Positions 43,661-51,810 are shown, counted from the stretch's first letter. The stretch: DNA of 61,626 bases from Acetatifactor sp. (GCA_024693365.1 JAILLF010000001.1:1-61626); one strand, 5' to 3'. Made by a program: numbers and translations. Notes: generated from the letters alone by a model not told the origin.

Positions 43661-43763
43661 TTTACATACTCCCAACTTCTGCCACGTAGGTCTTAGCATT
43701 TTCCGTAATGCTGCATTTTTATAAAGCTGCCTTCCAGGCAAGGCGTCTGACACATAATGTAAA

Positions 43764-43769
43764 TTATAA
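43764..43769 (-). promoter_or_regulatory. Probable -10 of the propeller lipoprotein gene
   Basis: A perfect TATAAT on the minus strand, about 100 bases before the lipoprotein start. The -35 region is poor. The 270 bases between the lipoprotein start and the CPBP gene hold no other gene. Confidence 0.45.
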
Positions 43770-43931
43770 CATATGCGTTTCCATAAATCATCCGTTTTCT
43801 CATACTTTTTTCGTAATATATTTACATGGTTTCCATCTTCCATCTTGTATTTTACCAAATTCATGCCGTCTAAAACCCGCCGTTCCATTGCGAACGGCGG
43901 GTTTCCATCTTTAACGTTACTTTTAAAAAAA

Positions 43932-44609
43932 TTATCGAAGCAACATCGCCAGAATGGCAACGCTGTTATTTAACACGTGGAGCAGGACGGGTATGGTCGC
44001 GTTGCGGCTCTTCTGCAGGACAAAGCCATAGACCAGTCCCGTCGCAAAGTGCGGCAGATTATAAAACAATTCTGCTGCCGTCAAGGCATGCACGTGAATC
44101 ATCATGAAGCATGCGGCGGGCACGCAGATGGCAAGAGCCGCCGGAAGCTTCCCCTTTCCCCTGATGACGGGAAACAGGCGGAAAATCGTCTCCTCCGTGA
44201 CGGGACCCAGGATCCCCAGCGCCAAAAGCAAAATCACGCCGGGATACTTTCCCACTAAACCGGCCACGCTGTTTTCATTAAGGCCCTCATAGTCCGGGAA
44301 TCCATATGCCAGCGGCATGGAAAAGACCGTCATGAGCACCATGTCCAAAACGTATCCGCCCACAAGCCAGAGCATGGATTTCAAAAAGTGATCCCGCCAT
44401 AGCTTCAGTCCCTCCGCCAGTTCCCTGCGAAACGTCCAGATTCCCCAAAGTCCAAGTACCGCATAGGACGTCAATTGCATCGTTGCGCCGACTGCCGACG
44501 GCACCTTGAGCAAGTGACTCAGCACTTTTGAAAAGAGTACGTGCATGATAACGTACGCCAAATAGTAACAAATCACGTTCCATTTTCTAAGATTCTTCAA
44601 TTGTTGCAA
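43932..44609 (-). CDS. CPBP-family intramembrane metalloprotease
   Basis: A 225-residue membrane protein with about seven helices. The diagnostic motifs are EETIFRLFPVI (the EExxxR motif), MMIHVHAL and LLHVLNNSVAIL (HxxxN), which together bind the metal in CPBP (Abi/CAAX-protease-like) enzymes. In bacteria such proteins act in bacteriocin self-immunity or in processing of membrane peptides. It is located 39 bases after the XRE regulator gene, so the two are likely co-transcribed, and the regulator also has membrane helices. The substrate is not evident. Confidence 0.9.
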   Translation of the reverse strand: MQQLKNLRKWNVICYYLAYVIMHVLFSKVLSHLLKVPSAVGATMQLTSYAVLGLWGIWTFRRELAEGLKLWRDHFLKSMLWLVGGYVLDMVLMTVFSMPLAYGFPDYEGLNENSVAGLVGKYPGVILLLALGILGPVTEETIFRLFPVIRGKGKLPAALAICVPAACFMMIHVHALTAAELFYNLPHFATGLVYGFVLQKSRNATIPVLLHVLNNSVAILAMLLR

Positions 44610-44648
44610 ACTCCCTTCTGCAGCCCGGCGCTTTCAGCCGGCGATTCG

Positions 44649-45191
44649 TCAGGACGTTGCAACTTGGATCGAAGTTCCCAAAAGCAAAAAAAGGATTCCT
44701 ATTGCCACCATAAGGAGCAAAACGCCATAAAAGACGTTGGTCCTCCTAAGAAAGGCCCCATTTTCCGTTTGCCCATGCCCCCGCAAGGTCAAGGCAAGCC
44801 CCGAAACGCCATACAAAGCGGCGATTCCCATGGTAATGGTGCCGGCAAACGGAATATTCTTCAGAATGGAAAAGAGCACGAAAAATGACATTGTGACGGC
44901 ATAAAGGATTACCGTCCGCTTCCGCTCTCTTTGTCTGTTTTCCATAGTGATCTCAAGAGTATTGACAATCGCCTCATCCGCAGCCACCTCTCCGTGCAAG
45001 AGTTCCATAAGGCTCACGCCAAGCTCCTTCGCCAGCGGCTCCAGGGATTCTATGTCAGGATAACCGTGCCCGTTTTCCCACCTGCTGATCGCCTTGTCCG
45101 TGACGCCCAGGTGCTCCGCGAGTTCCTTCTGGGTATATCCCTTCTCTTTTCTTTGCTTAGCCAAAAATGATCCAAATTGCTTCGCGTCCAT
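44649..45191 (-). CDS. XRE-family regulator with membrane helices
   Basis: A 180-residue protein. Residues 1-66 are a Cro/CI-type helix-turn-helix: KEKGYTQKELAEHLGVTDKA, ISRWENGHGYPDIESLEPLA, KELGVSLMELLHGE. Residues about 95-180 have three hydrophobic helices (VILYAVTMSFFVLFSIL, GTITMGIAALYGVSGLAL, VFYGVLLLMVAIGILFLLL). DNA-binding proteins of this layout are common in Clostridia and probably respond to a membrane signal. It lies directly upstream of the CPBP gene. Confidence 0.92.
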   Translation of the reverse strand: MDAKQFGSFLAKQRKEKGYTQKELAEHLGVTDKAISRWENGHGYPDIESLEPLAKELGVSLMELLHGEVAADEAIVNTLEITMENRQRERKRTVILYAVTMSFFVLFSILKNIPFAGTITMGIAALYGVSGLALTLRGHGQTENGAFLRRTNVFYGVLLLMVAIGILFLLLGTSIQVATS

Positions 45192-45308
45192 TTTTCCTTT
45201 GGAGCCTTCAGCCGTACGTGCCCGGCTCCTTCCTCTCTTTCTGCAGTCAGAGTGCCCTCACGGGAGATCCCGTCCGTGACGCTCCCCCTGGGCTTACGTT
45301 TATCCTAC

Positions 45309-45364
45309 AAAAAAACACCGCAAAATGCAATCTATGATCCATAGAGTTGCCATTTTACGGCGTT
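45309..45364 (-). terminator. Terminator of the P-type ATPase operon
   Basis: Minus-strand ACGCCGTAAAATGGCAA and TTGCATTTTGCGGTGT arms with few mismatches, then TTTTTTTG. It lies after the ATPase gene and a REP-like element, and before the XRE gene. Confidence 0.75.
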
Positions 45365-45387
45365 TTCTCACTTTTTGAGACCCTGAG

Positions 45388-45418
45388 TTGTGTCACGGGG
45401 ACGTGTCTACTGACACAA
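45388..45418. repeat. REP-like palindrome, copy C
   Basis: TTGTGTCA and TGACACAA arms enclose the core CGGGGACGTGTCTAC, eight bases from the ATPase stop codon. The same GACAC can pair with either of two GTGTC units, as in copy B. Confidence 0.75.
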
Positions 45419-45426
45419 ACTGTCTT

Positions 45427-47532
45427 TCATCTGTCTGAAACTTTTAGGCAGCGGATTGCGTTCAGCACTGCCAGCACCATCACTCCCACGTCCGCGAAAA
45501 TTGCCATCCACATGTTTGCGATGCCAAAGGCGCCAAGGATCAGGCAAAGGCCTTTCACCGCCAGGGCGAACGTGATGTTTTCATATACGATCCTAAGGCA
45601 CTTGCGCGCAATCTTCATTGTCAGTGCGATCTTTGCGGGATCGTCGTCCATGAGAACAATGTCCGCCGCCTCAATGGCTGCGTCAGACCCAAGGGCACCC
45701 ATGGCGATGCCGACGTCCGCGCGGGAAAGCACGGGTGCGTCATTGATTCCGTCGCCCACAAATGCCAAATTCTCTTTCTCACCCTTTGCGGCAAGCAATT
45801 CTTCCACCGCCGCCACCTTATCCGCGGGAAGAAGCTCACTTTTCACCTCATCAATCCCAAGCTCCTTCGCCACGTGCTCCGCCACGGCCTTGTTGTCACC
45901 CGTGAGCATGATTGTCTTCTTTATGCCTGCTGCCTTCAGGCCCGCAAGCGCTTCCTTCGCGTGATCCTTGATCACGTCAGCGATCAGAACGTACCCGGCA
46001 TATACGCCGTCCACGGCAACGTAAACCACCGTGCCAACGCCCTTTGCTTCCTCGTACGCAAGTCCCAAGCTCTTCATCAGCTTGGCATTTCCAACGCTCA
46101 CGCTCTTTCCGTCCACCGCCGCGCTCACGCCGTGACCGCTGATCTCCTGCGCATCCGTCACTCTGCCGGCTTGAAGCACGTTCCCCGTCTCCATGGCCTC
46201 CTGCCAGTCCTTCCCGGCGTCTGGCGTCTTACCATTCGGATCTGCCTTGCCTGCGACATTCGTTTTCCGCTTCAAGCCCGCCTTGCCGTTAGCAATCGCT
46301 TTCCATTCTGGGTCCGCCTTGCCTGCATCAATCGCCTCGTCCTCCGCGATTGTCTTGGCATAAGCCTCCTTCAGACTCTTGCTGATGGGATGCGTGGAAT
46401 AGCTCTCTGCATAGGCCGCATATTCCAGTATTTCCCTGCGTGCTTTTTCCACTTCCTGCCCGCAGCTTTCCAATAGTTCCTTGGAAGGACAGATCTCCGT
46501 CACTTCAAACGTGCCGCGCGTCAGCGTTCCCGTCTTATCAAACACCACGTACCGCGCCTGCGCCATGGCCTCGAGATAATTCGATCCCTTCACCAAGATG
46601 CCGCTCGCGCTTGCTCCGCCAATTCCTCCGAAAAAGCTAAGCGGAATGGAAATGACCAGTGCGCAGGGACAGCTGATGACCAGAAACGTAAGTGCCCTGA
46701 TGATCCAGGTCGGGAATTGCGCCGGTTTTCCCAAAAGGAGCAGGATCACGGGCGGCAAAATTGCCAGTACCAGCGCGCCAATGCAGACCGCAGGCGTGTA
46801 AATCTTCGCAAACTTGCTGATAAAATTCTCAGATTTGGACTTTTTCATGCTGGAATTTTCCACAAGATCCAGTATCTTCGAAACCGTGGACTCCCCAAAT
46901 TCCTTTGTCGTCTGAATCTTCAAAAGGCCGGACAGATTGATGCATCCGCTGATGATCTCCTCGCCTTCCTTCACGCTCCGCGGGACGCTTTCGCCGGTCA
47001 GGGCACTGGTGTTCAGCGTGGAGCTTCCAAACGTCACGATGCCGTCAATGGGCACCTTCTCACCGGGCTGCACCACGATGACCGTGCCAATTTCCACGTC
47101 GTCGGGATCCACCTGCTCAAGTTTTCCGTCCTCGCCCTCAATATTGGCATAATCGGGCCGAATGTCCATCAGCGCCGTGATGTTCCTGCGGCTCTTACCG
47201 ACTGCCACCGCCTGGAACAATTCCCCGATCTGATAGAACAGCATAACCGCGACGCCTTCCGCGAACTCGCCCTCGCCGCCGGTCAGCTCCTCATAGACTG
47301 CAAGCGCCATCGCGCCCACCGTCGCCACCGCCATCAGGAAGTTCTCGTCAAAGACCTGACCTCGGATAATGCCAAGGAACGCTTTTCTCAAAATGTCATA
47401 GCCGATCACAAAGTACGGGATCAGATACAGTCCAAAGGCCAGCATCCCGGAGACCGGCAAAAAATGCAGCACGATAAGCAGAATACTCGCTATTATGATT
47501 CTATATAATACTTTTTTTTGCTTCTTCGTCAT
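45427..47532 (-). CDS. Zn/Cd/Pb-type P1B ATPase
   Basis: A 701-residue metal efflux pump in the membrane. The transport motif is SCPCALVISIP (CPC, the P1B-2 type). TGES is the actuator loop, DKTGTLT the phosphorylation site, STHPIS the P1B His-Pro motif, then GHGVSA, MLTGDN and GDGINDAP. The N-terminal HMA domain that such pumps usually carry is absent; a separate 72-residue HMA protein is encoded upstream. An insert of four 12-residue repeats (46180-46323, GKADPEWK-like) lies in the nucleotide-binding domain between the HP and GHG motifs. I chose the ATG at 47532 because GGAG lies seven bases before it. The operon starts at an ArsR/SmtB-type operator. Confidence 0.93.
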   Translation of the reverse strand: MTKKQKKVLYRIIIASILLIVLHFLPVSGMLAFGLYLIPYFVIGYDILRKAFLGIIRGQVFDENFLMAVATVGAMALAVYEELTGGEGEFAEGVAVMLFYQIGELFQAVAVGKSRRNITALMDIRPDYANIEGEDGKLEQVDPDDVEIGTVIVVQPGEKVPIDGIVTFGSSTLNTSALTGESVPRSVKEGEEIISGCINLSGLLKIQTTKEFGESTVSKILDLVENSSMKKSKSENFISKFAKIYTPAVCIGALVLAILPPVILLLLGKPAQFPTWIIRALTFLVISCPCALVISIPLSFFGGIGGASASGILVKGSNYLEAMAQARYVVFDKTGTLTRGTFEVTEICPSKELLESCGQEVEKARREILEYAAYAESYSTHPISKSLKEAYAKTIAEDEAIDAGKADPEWKAIANGKAGLKRKTNVAGKADPNGKTPDAGKDWQEAMETGNVLQAGRVTDAQEISGHGVSAAVDGKSVSVGNAKLMKSLGLAYEEAKGVGTVVYVAVDGVYAGYVLIADVIKDHAKEALAGLKAAGIKKTIMLTGDNKAVAEHVAKELGIDEVKSELLPADKVAAVEELLAAKGEKENLAFVGDGINDAPVLSRADVGIAMGALGSDAAIEAADIVLMDDDPAKIALTMKIARKCLRIVYENITFALAVKGLCLILGAFGIANMWMAIFADVGVMVLAVLNAIRCLKVSDR
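46180..46323 (-). repeat. 36-bp tandem repeat, four diverged copies, in the P-type ATPase gene
   Basis: Four 12-residue units beginning GKADPEWK, GKAGLKRK, GKADPNGK and GKDWQEAM. They are in frame and enlarge a loop of the nucleotide-binding domain. Confidence 0.7.
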
Positions 47533-47599
47533 GCCGATGCTCCGCCCGCTTCCTTTCCTCTTCACTCATAAATCCGTCTGACTTCGTCAACCGTCGTCT

Positions 47600-47818
47600 C
47601 TATAGGTAAATCTCACAATCATCCTCAACCTTCTTGCAGGCCTTCACAACCTTTTCCATCACGGCCTTCTCGTCCGCGCCTTCCGCGAATTCCACCTTCA
47701 TCTTCTGCGTCATAAAGCTCACGGTTGCATCTGCAACGCCATCCACCGTCTTCGTGGCTTCCTCCATCTTTAATGCACAGTTCGCACAATCCACTTCGAT
47801 CTTGTAAGTCTTCTTCAT
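47600..47818 (-). CDS. Heavy-metal-associated (HMA) domain protein
   Basis: A 72-residue soluble metallochaperone-like protein with the ferredoxin-like HMA fold: KTYKIEVDCANCALKMEEA carries the CxxC metal site, then GVADATVSFMTQKMKVEF. It lies just before the P-type ATPase gene that lacks its own HMA domain and probably supplies it. I chose the ATG at 47818, as GGAAGGAATT lies before it. The operon is preceded by a promoter and an ArsR/SmtB-type operator. Confidence 0.92.
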   Translation of the reverse strand: MKKTYKIEVDCANCALKMEEATKTVDGVADATVSFMTQKMKVEFAEGADEKAVMEKVVKACKKVEDDCEIYL

Positions 47819-47867
47819 AATTCCTTCCTCCATTCCCTATTCTTGCCATTAGCAATGCTCTTTTTTT

Positions 47868-47920
47868 CATATGAACCATTGTTCATATGTTAATATTACC
47901 ACGTCTTTCCGGAATGTCAA
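47868..47920 (-). promoter_or_regulatory. Metal operon promoter with ArsR/SmtB-type operator
   Basis: On the minus strand TTGACA (47915-47920), a 16-base spacer and TAATAT (47893-47898). Just after the -10 and over the start site lies the perfect inverted repeat CATATGAAC-4-GTTCATATG (47868-47889), the usual operator form of ArsR/SmtB repressors such as CadC or CzrA. No such repressor is encoded in the window. Confidence 0.8.
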
Positions 47921-47930
47921 TACCTAAATA

Positions 47931-47993
47931 AAAAAAACGTGACAGGGGGACGTGTCTACTGTCACGTTTCCCTGCCACGTTTCCCTATCACGC
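47931..47993 (-). repeat. REP-like palindrome, copy D, used as terminator, with 13-bp repeat
   Basis: ACGTGACAG (47938-47946) and CTGTCACGT (47959-47967) pair perfectly around a GGGGACGTGTCTA-type core. On the minus strand a T tract (47931-47937) follows, so it terminates the gene at 47994. A 13-base tandem repeat, GTCACGTTTCCCT then GCCACGTTTCCCT (47961-47986), extends it. Confidence 0.75.
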
Positions 47994-48665
47994 TTACTGT
48001 CTCCAGTCCCATTCTTCCGCTTTTTGGCCGTCCTGCTGCGCATCTGGCTTAATAGCATTGCAATCTGCACCGTTGACGTATGTGTTCCATTCCATGGATT
48101 TTACCAGATCATACACCTCGCGAAAATCACTGATGCTTCTGACCGAAACATCATAAGACGCTTCTCTTTCCGTCCACGCACCTCTCGCATATTCCGAAAC
48201 ACTAGGCGCAGACAACACCACGTTACCAATCTTAAAAAGAAAGTCAAATATACTGTGTGTAATCTTAACTTTACGGAGACCAAAATAACTGCACCGCTTG
48301 CAAGAAAACTGAAACACGCCTCCTGAAGCGTATACTCCAAGATTTGTAACGACGTACGCAACGTTTCCATAAGCAAAAATCTCTGCCAGAATCTTTCCCA
48401 AATACTTCCAAGCCATACACGTCAAGAACAGATAATAGAAAATATAGATTCCCCAGTCCAACAGCGATAACGTATACCCTTGCGACCTAGGATCCCTATG
48501 ATATCCAACCCAAATGAAACAGAATACAACGACAATCCATACCATTGAAAGAACCGACCACGTGCTAAAAAGACGCCCCAAAACGTAATGCACGAATTGC
48601 GGTTTTCCTTGCCATAAAATGTTTTCACCATCGCTGATCAGATCCTGAATCTCTTTTCTGTCCAT
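47994..48665 (-). CDS. Membrane protein, possible bacterial PH domain
   Basis: A 223-residue protein. The N-terminal ISDGENILWQGKPQ is the kind of entry seen in bacterial PH-domain (bPH2/YdbS-like) proteins. Two hydrophobic segments follow (VLSMVWIVVVFCFIWVG and WGIYIFYYLFLTCMAWKYL), then a beta-rich region (VAYVVTNLGVYASGG, LRKVKITHSIFDFLF) that fits a PH fold. I chose the ATG at 48665, with GGAGAAGG before it. It lies 50 bases after clpX on the same strand. The function is unknown, and the family call is moderate. Confidence 0.6.
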   Translation of the reverse strand: MDRKEIQDLISDGENILWQGKPQFVHYVLGRLFSTWSVLSMVWIVVVFCFIWVGYHRDPRSQGYTLSLLDWGIYIFYYLFLTCMAWKYLGKILAEIFAYGNVAYVVTNLGVYASGGVFQFSCKRCSYFGLRKVKITHSIFDFLFKIGNVVLSAPSVSEYARGAWTEREASYDVSVRSISDFREVYDLVKSMEWNTYVNGADCNAIKPDAQQDGQKAEEWDWRQ

Positions 48666-48715
48666 TTTTGCCTTCTCCACGCTTCCCAATGCCGGAATCA
48701 GAAGAAATCGCCGTC

Positions 48716-50317
48716 TTACTCTGGACTTCCTCCGCCGCGGATCTCAATCACGGGCCCACCCGTTCCTTCAATATACTCCCTGGTGATTGTCACGGTTCCG
48801 ATATTGTCATCCTTCGGGATCTCGTACATAATATCCAACATGAAATCCTCGATAATGGAACGTAGCGCACGGGCGCCCGTATCCCGCTGCATGGCCTTCT
48901 CCGCGATGGCCTCCAGCGCTCCGTCGGTGAATTCCAGTTTCACCTCATCCAGCTCCAAGAGCTTCTGATACTGCTTCAGGATCGCATTCTTCGGCTCCTT
49001 TAGGATCTTTACCAACATGTCCTTTGTCAGACTCTCAAGGGAATAGATCACCGGCAGTCTTCCCAGAAATTCCGGAATCATGCCAAAGTTCCGCAGATCC
49101 TCTACCGTCACCTTCGACAAAAGATTCTTGTCGTTGTCATATTTGTCCTTCAGATCCGCGCCAAAACCAATGGATGCGGTCTTCGTCAGCCTCTCCTTGA
49201 TGATCCCGTCCAGATCAGGGAACGCGCCGCCGCAGATAAAGAGGATGTTGCGCGTGTTCACGGTTGCAAGCGGCACCATGGCATTCTTGCTGTTTGCGCC
49301 GACGGGTACTTCAACCTCTGCGCCCTCCAGGAGCTTTAGCATGCCCTGCTGCACGCTCTCACCGGAGACGTCACGGCTTCTGGTCTCCTTTTTCTTCGCG
49401 ATCTTATCAATCTCATCGATAAAGATTATGCCGCGCTCGGCCTTTTCCACGTCATTGTCAGCTGCCGCAAGAAGCTTGCTTACCACGCTCTCAATGTCAT
49501 CGCCGATGTAGCCCGCCTCCGTCAGGGACGTGGCATCTGCGATCGCCAGCGGCACGTCGAGGAGCCTTGCCAGCGTCCTCACCAGATAAGTCTTGCCGCA
49601 GCCGGTAGGCCCGATCATCAGCATGTTGGACTTTTCAATCTCGATCTCGTCCATGGTGTTTGTCGCCACACGCTTATAATGGTTATAAACTGCCACGGAG
49701 ATCACTTTTTTGGCATGCTCCTGGCCCACAACGTACTCATCCAGGCTCGCCTTGATCTTGTGCGGCGCAGGAATGTTCTTGATGTCGATGGCCGGAGCCT
49801 CGCTTGCCTTCTTTTTCTTCAGCTTTTGCTTGTTGGGAATGCCACCGTCACCCTGCAGGTCCGCCAGATTCACAAAGCTAATCTTCGGGAATCCATGCGG
49901 AAATCCCTGTCCCGGGTCATTTCCCTGGGGATTTCCCGGATAATTGAGCATGCCCTGATAATCATACTGGCTCACGGTGTCCATGGTCTTGTGCATGCAG
50001 TCATCGCATACGCAAATGTGATTCGGAAGCTTAAACATGCGGCCAGCCTTGCTCTCAGGCCTGCGGCAGATAAAGCACACGTCCTCATAATCCTCATTCT
50101 CGCCCTTACCGGCGCGCGAGGTTGCAGACGCGTCCCCATGGCCGTCCGAAGCCTTTCCCGTCAGTTCCCCTTTCTCCTCCTTAGGCGCGTCTTCCCCGGA
50201 CTTCTCCGCATGCGGTGTATTCCCGCCGTTCACCGCGTTCTCATCCGCCTGAGGCTTTTTCTCTATGTCTTCCCTAAAATCGTAAATCTTCATCTCGTCA
50301 TCATTCTTATTTGCCAT
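48716..50317 (-). CDS. clpX: ClpX ATPase with long N-terminal extension
   Basis: A 533-residue AAA+ unfoldase, about 110 residues longer than usual. The zinc-binding domain is at about 85-115 (CFICRRPES, then ICVCDDCMH) and is preceded by a disordered acidic tail and followed by a Gly/Pro-rich linker. The AAA+ part has Walker A GPTGCGKTYL (usually GSGKT), pore loop EAGYIGDD, Walker B IIFIDEIDKI and the ClpP-binding loop SIGFGADL, so contact with ClpP is expected. The ATG at 50317 has GGAG close before it. No clpP, tig or lon is near, unlike the usual tig-clpP-clpX order; this may be a second ClpX. Confidence 0.93.
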   Translation of the reverse strand: MANKNDDEMKIYDFREDIEKKPQADENAVNGGNTPHAEKSGEDAPKEEKGELTGKASDGHGDASATSRAGKGENEDYEDVCFICRRPESKAGRMFKLPNHICVCDDCMHKTMDTVSQYDYQGMLNYPGNPQGNDPGQGFPHGFPKISFVNLADLQGDGGIPNKQKLKKKKASEAPAIDIKNIPAPHKIKASLDEYVVGQEHAKKVISVAVYNHYKRVATNTMDEIEIEKSNMLMIGPTGCGKTYLVRTLARLLDVPLAIADATSLTEAGYIGDDIESVVSKLLAAADNDVEKAERGIIFIDEIDKIAKKKETRSRDVSGESVQQGMLKLLEGAEVEVPVGANSKNAMVPLATVNTRNILFICGGAFPDLDGIIKERLTKTASIGFGADLKDKYDNDKNLLSKVTVEDLRNFGMIPEFLGRLPVIYSLESLTKDMLVKILKEPKNAILKQYQKLLELDEVKLEFTDGALEAIAEKAMQRDTGARALRSIIEDFMLDIMYEIPKDDNIGTVTITREYIEGTGGPVIEIRGGGSPE

Positions 50318-50399
50318 TCGTTTCTCCAAACCTTTCCATTCACGGCAGACGTGGCTGCTTTCTCCCAATCCCCTAAAGTTTACTTTTTTTATTCTAACA

Positions 50400-50429
50400 A
50401 AAGCCTACTTTCTTGTAAAGTAGGCTTTC
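50400..50429 (-). terminator. Terminator between the DUF3592-like gene and clpX
   Basis: AAAGCCTACTTT and AAAGTAGGCTTT form a 12-bp stem with a six-base loop. On the minus strand TTTTGTTAG follows. It ends the transcript of the gene at 50475 before clpX. Confidence 0.65.
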
Positions 50430-50474
50430 TTAAGCATTCATGAAAAGACTGTGAATTTTTCCCACTGCACTTCG

Positions 50475-50861
50475 TCACCATCTTCCGAATTGTTTATTCG
50501 GCACGAAAGATTCTTCCGAAAACTCAGCAACCTTTATGGCTCTCCTGTCATGAATCAAACACTCCTCCGGTTTCTCCGGATTATATTTCACCATGCAATG
50601 CGTATTTAACAGACTTGCCGGGGTTTTTCGAATGAAATCCTGCGCCTTTGCATGATAAATCATCCCGTTAACCACGTATTGATAAACGGGAAAATACAAG
50701 ATGGTCCCTCTCTTTGTCATCGGATCAATGTCAACCTTTTCCTCAAAAAACACCACAACGGCATCCGTCTCCTCAGTGCATTGTTCCTTGGCCTGACCCC
50801 GCCGGCACAGAAACCATATCGCCGCCACGCAGGCAATGATGCCAACTCCGTACAACCACAT
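50475..50861 (-). CDS. Small membrane protein, DUF3592-like
   Basis: A 128-residue protein with one N-terminal helix (MWLYGVGIIACVAAIWFLC) and a beta-rich remainder. ILYFPVYQYVVNGMIYHAKA and the later VKYNPEKPEECLI are typical of DUF3592 proteins, which have no settled function. A GGAGGAGGGGAG lies directly before the ATG at 50861; the open frame continues upstream but without such a site. It lies 118 bases after the SUKH-like gene. Confidence 0.65.
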   Translation of the reverse strand: MWLYGVGIIACVAAIWFLCRRGQAKEQCTEETDAVVVFFEEKVDIDPMTKRGTILYFPVYQYVVNGMIYHAKAQDFIRKTPASLLNTHCMVKYNPEKPEECLIHDRRAIKVAEFSEESFVPNKQFGRW

Positions 50862-50979
50862 AATCTCCCCTCCTCCCCATGATAAATACCATTCTCCTAT
50901 TTTAGAATACCATGTGTCTGGAGTTACAAAAAGAGAGAATTGTCGCATGTTACGCCTATTTATCGTGCAATAGCGTTCC

Positions 50980-51639
50980 CTACTTCTCAATCAGCTGGCT
51001 TAATTGCTCCAAAACCTCCTGCCCGTCATCAGATCTAAGCAGGGAACTGGAATCCACGTAATCCTCATCCGTTGCCTTAATCATAAAAAATGGTTTTGTC
51101 GTCATGCCAAGCGTCACCATTTCATATAGTTTTTTCGGATCTCTGGTAAACCCATGTCTCTCGATCATTCCGTCAAAGGCCTTGTCATTCCGCTCTTTTT
51201 CCTCCGGCTGTTCCAAGCGTTCCGGATCACGCAGCATGCTAAGGAATTCTTCCTCGCTGCCCAAAACGTCCACGTCCCAGCAGTCGGAAAGATACCACCT
51301 CCAAACGGCTATGAAATTCATAAACTCATCAATGTTTCTGGCCACGATGCCACATTCGCCTTCCGTGCCGATATATCCAATGAGCTCATCGTCCAATACC
51401 ACCCACAGGGCTCCGGACCCGTCCCTGGCAAAGGGCTTTATGTCATGATAAGTGGATTCACCCGGCCCCATCATCTCCTCCAGCCAGCTTTCATCCTCCT
51501 CCAGATCCTTCACCCATTCCTCATCATAAATCTCTACGTCACAGTCATAAAACGCTTCACAGAGATCTTCATCATTATAAATCTCCTCTAAATACTTCTG
51601 AACCTTCTCCGGCAAGCTTGTGCTCTCATATTTCATCAT
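50980..51639 (-). CDS. SMI1/KNR4 (SUKH)-like protein
   Basis: A 219-residue acidic cytosolic protein. The central part (DGSGALWVVLDDELIGYIG, then GECGIVARNIDEFMNFI) follows the SUKH pattern, a fold often used by immunity proteins of polymorphic toxins. The rest is not recognisable. Its 3' end (about 51007-51100) and its promoter region (51701-51744) occur again around the gene at 56474, so the locus has been duplicated and rearranged. The start may be the ATG at 51639 or the next codon. No toxin gene is evident in the window; an orphan immunity role is inference. Confidence 0.6.
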   Translation of the reverse strand: MMKYESTSLPEKVQKYLEEIYNDEDLCEAFYDCDVEIYDEEWVKDLEEDESWLEEMMGPGESTYHDIKPFARDGSGALWVVLDDELIGYIGTEGECGIVARNIDEFMNFIAVWRWYLSDCWDVDVLGSEEEFLSMLRDPERLEQPEEKERNDKAFDGMIERHGFTRDPKKLYEMVTLGMTTKPFFMIKATDEDYVDSSSLLRSDDGQEVLEQLSQLIEK

Positions 51640-51711
51640 TTTCTCACCCTCCCATGAATCACGTTACGGTTTCTTACTCCCCATGACTATTTTCCAAATT
51701 CTCATAAACAA

Positions 51712-51740
51712 AGTATAACAAAACAAGCACTTGCGGTCAA
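51712..51740 (-). promoter_or_regulatory. Promoter of the SUKH-like gene
   Basis: Minus-strand TTGACC (51735-51740), a 17-base spacer and TATACT (51712-51717). A near copy lies at 57414-57442. Confidence 0.75.
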
Positions 51741-51801
51741 TTCAGGACGAAAAGCATTCATGAAAAACCGTGAAATCTATTGGGAAATTCTGCACGATTT
51801 G

Positions 51802-51810
51802 TGATACAAT
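51802..51810 (+). promoter_or_regulatory. Extended -10 of the carbonic anhydrase gene
   Basis: TGATACAAT is an extended -10 about 95 bases before the start; TTGGGA at 51780 with a 19-base spacer is a weak -35. Confidence 0.5.

Noticed and set aside
43661..43960. N-terminal extension of 100 residues on the propeller lipoprotein
   Set aside because: The signal peptide with lipobox starts at 43660 with a good ribosome site, and a TATAAT lies inside the extension, so it is leader sequence.
50433..51782. Repeat of GCATTCATGAAAA at 50434 and 51753
   Set aside because: The match is only about 20 bases with gaps, in AT-rich intergenic sequence; too short to call a repeat family.
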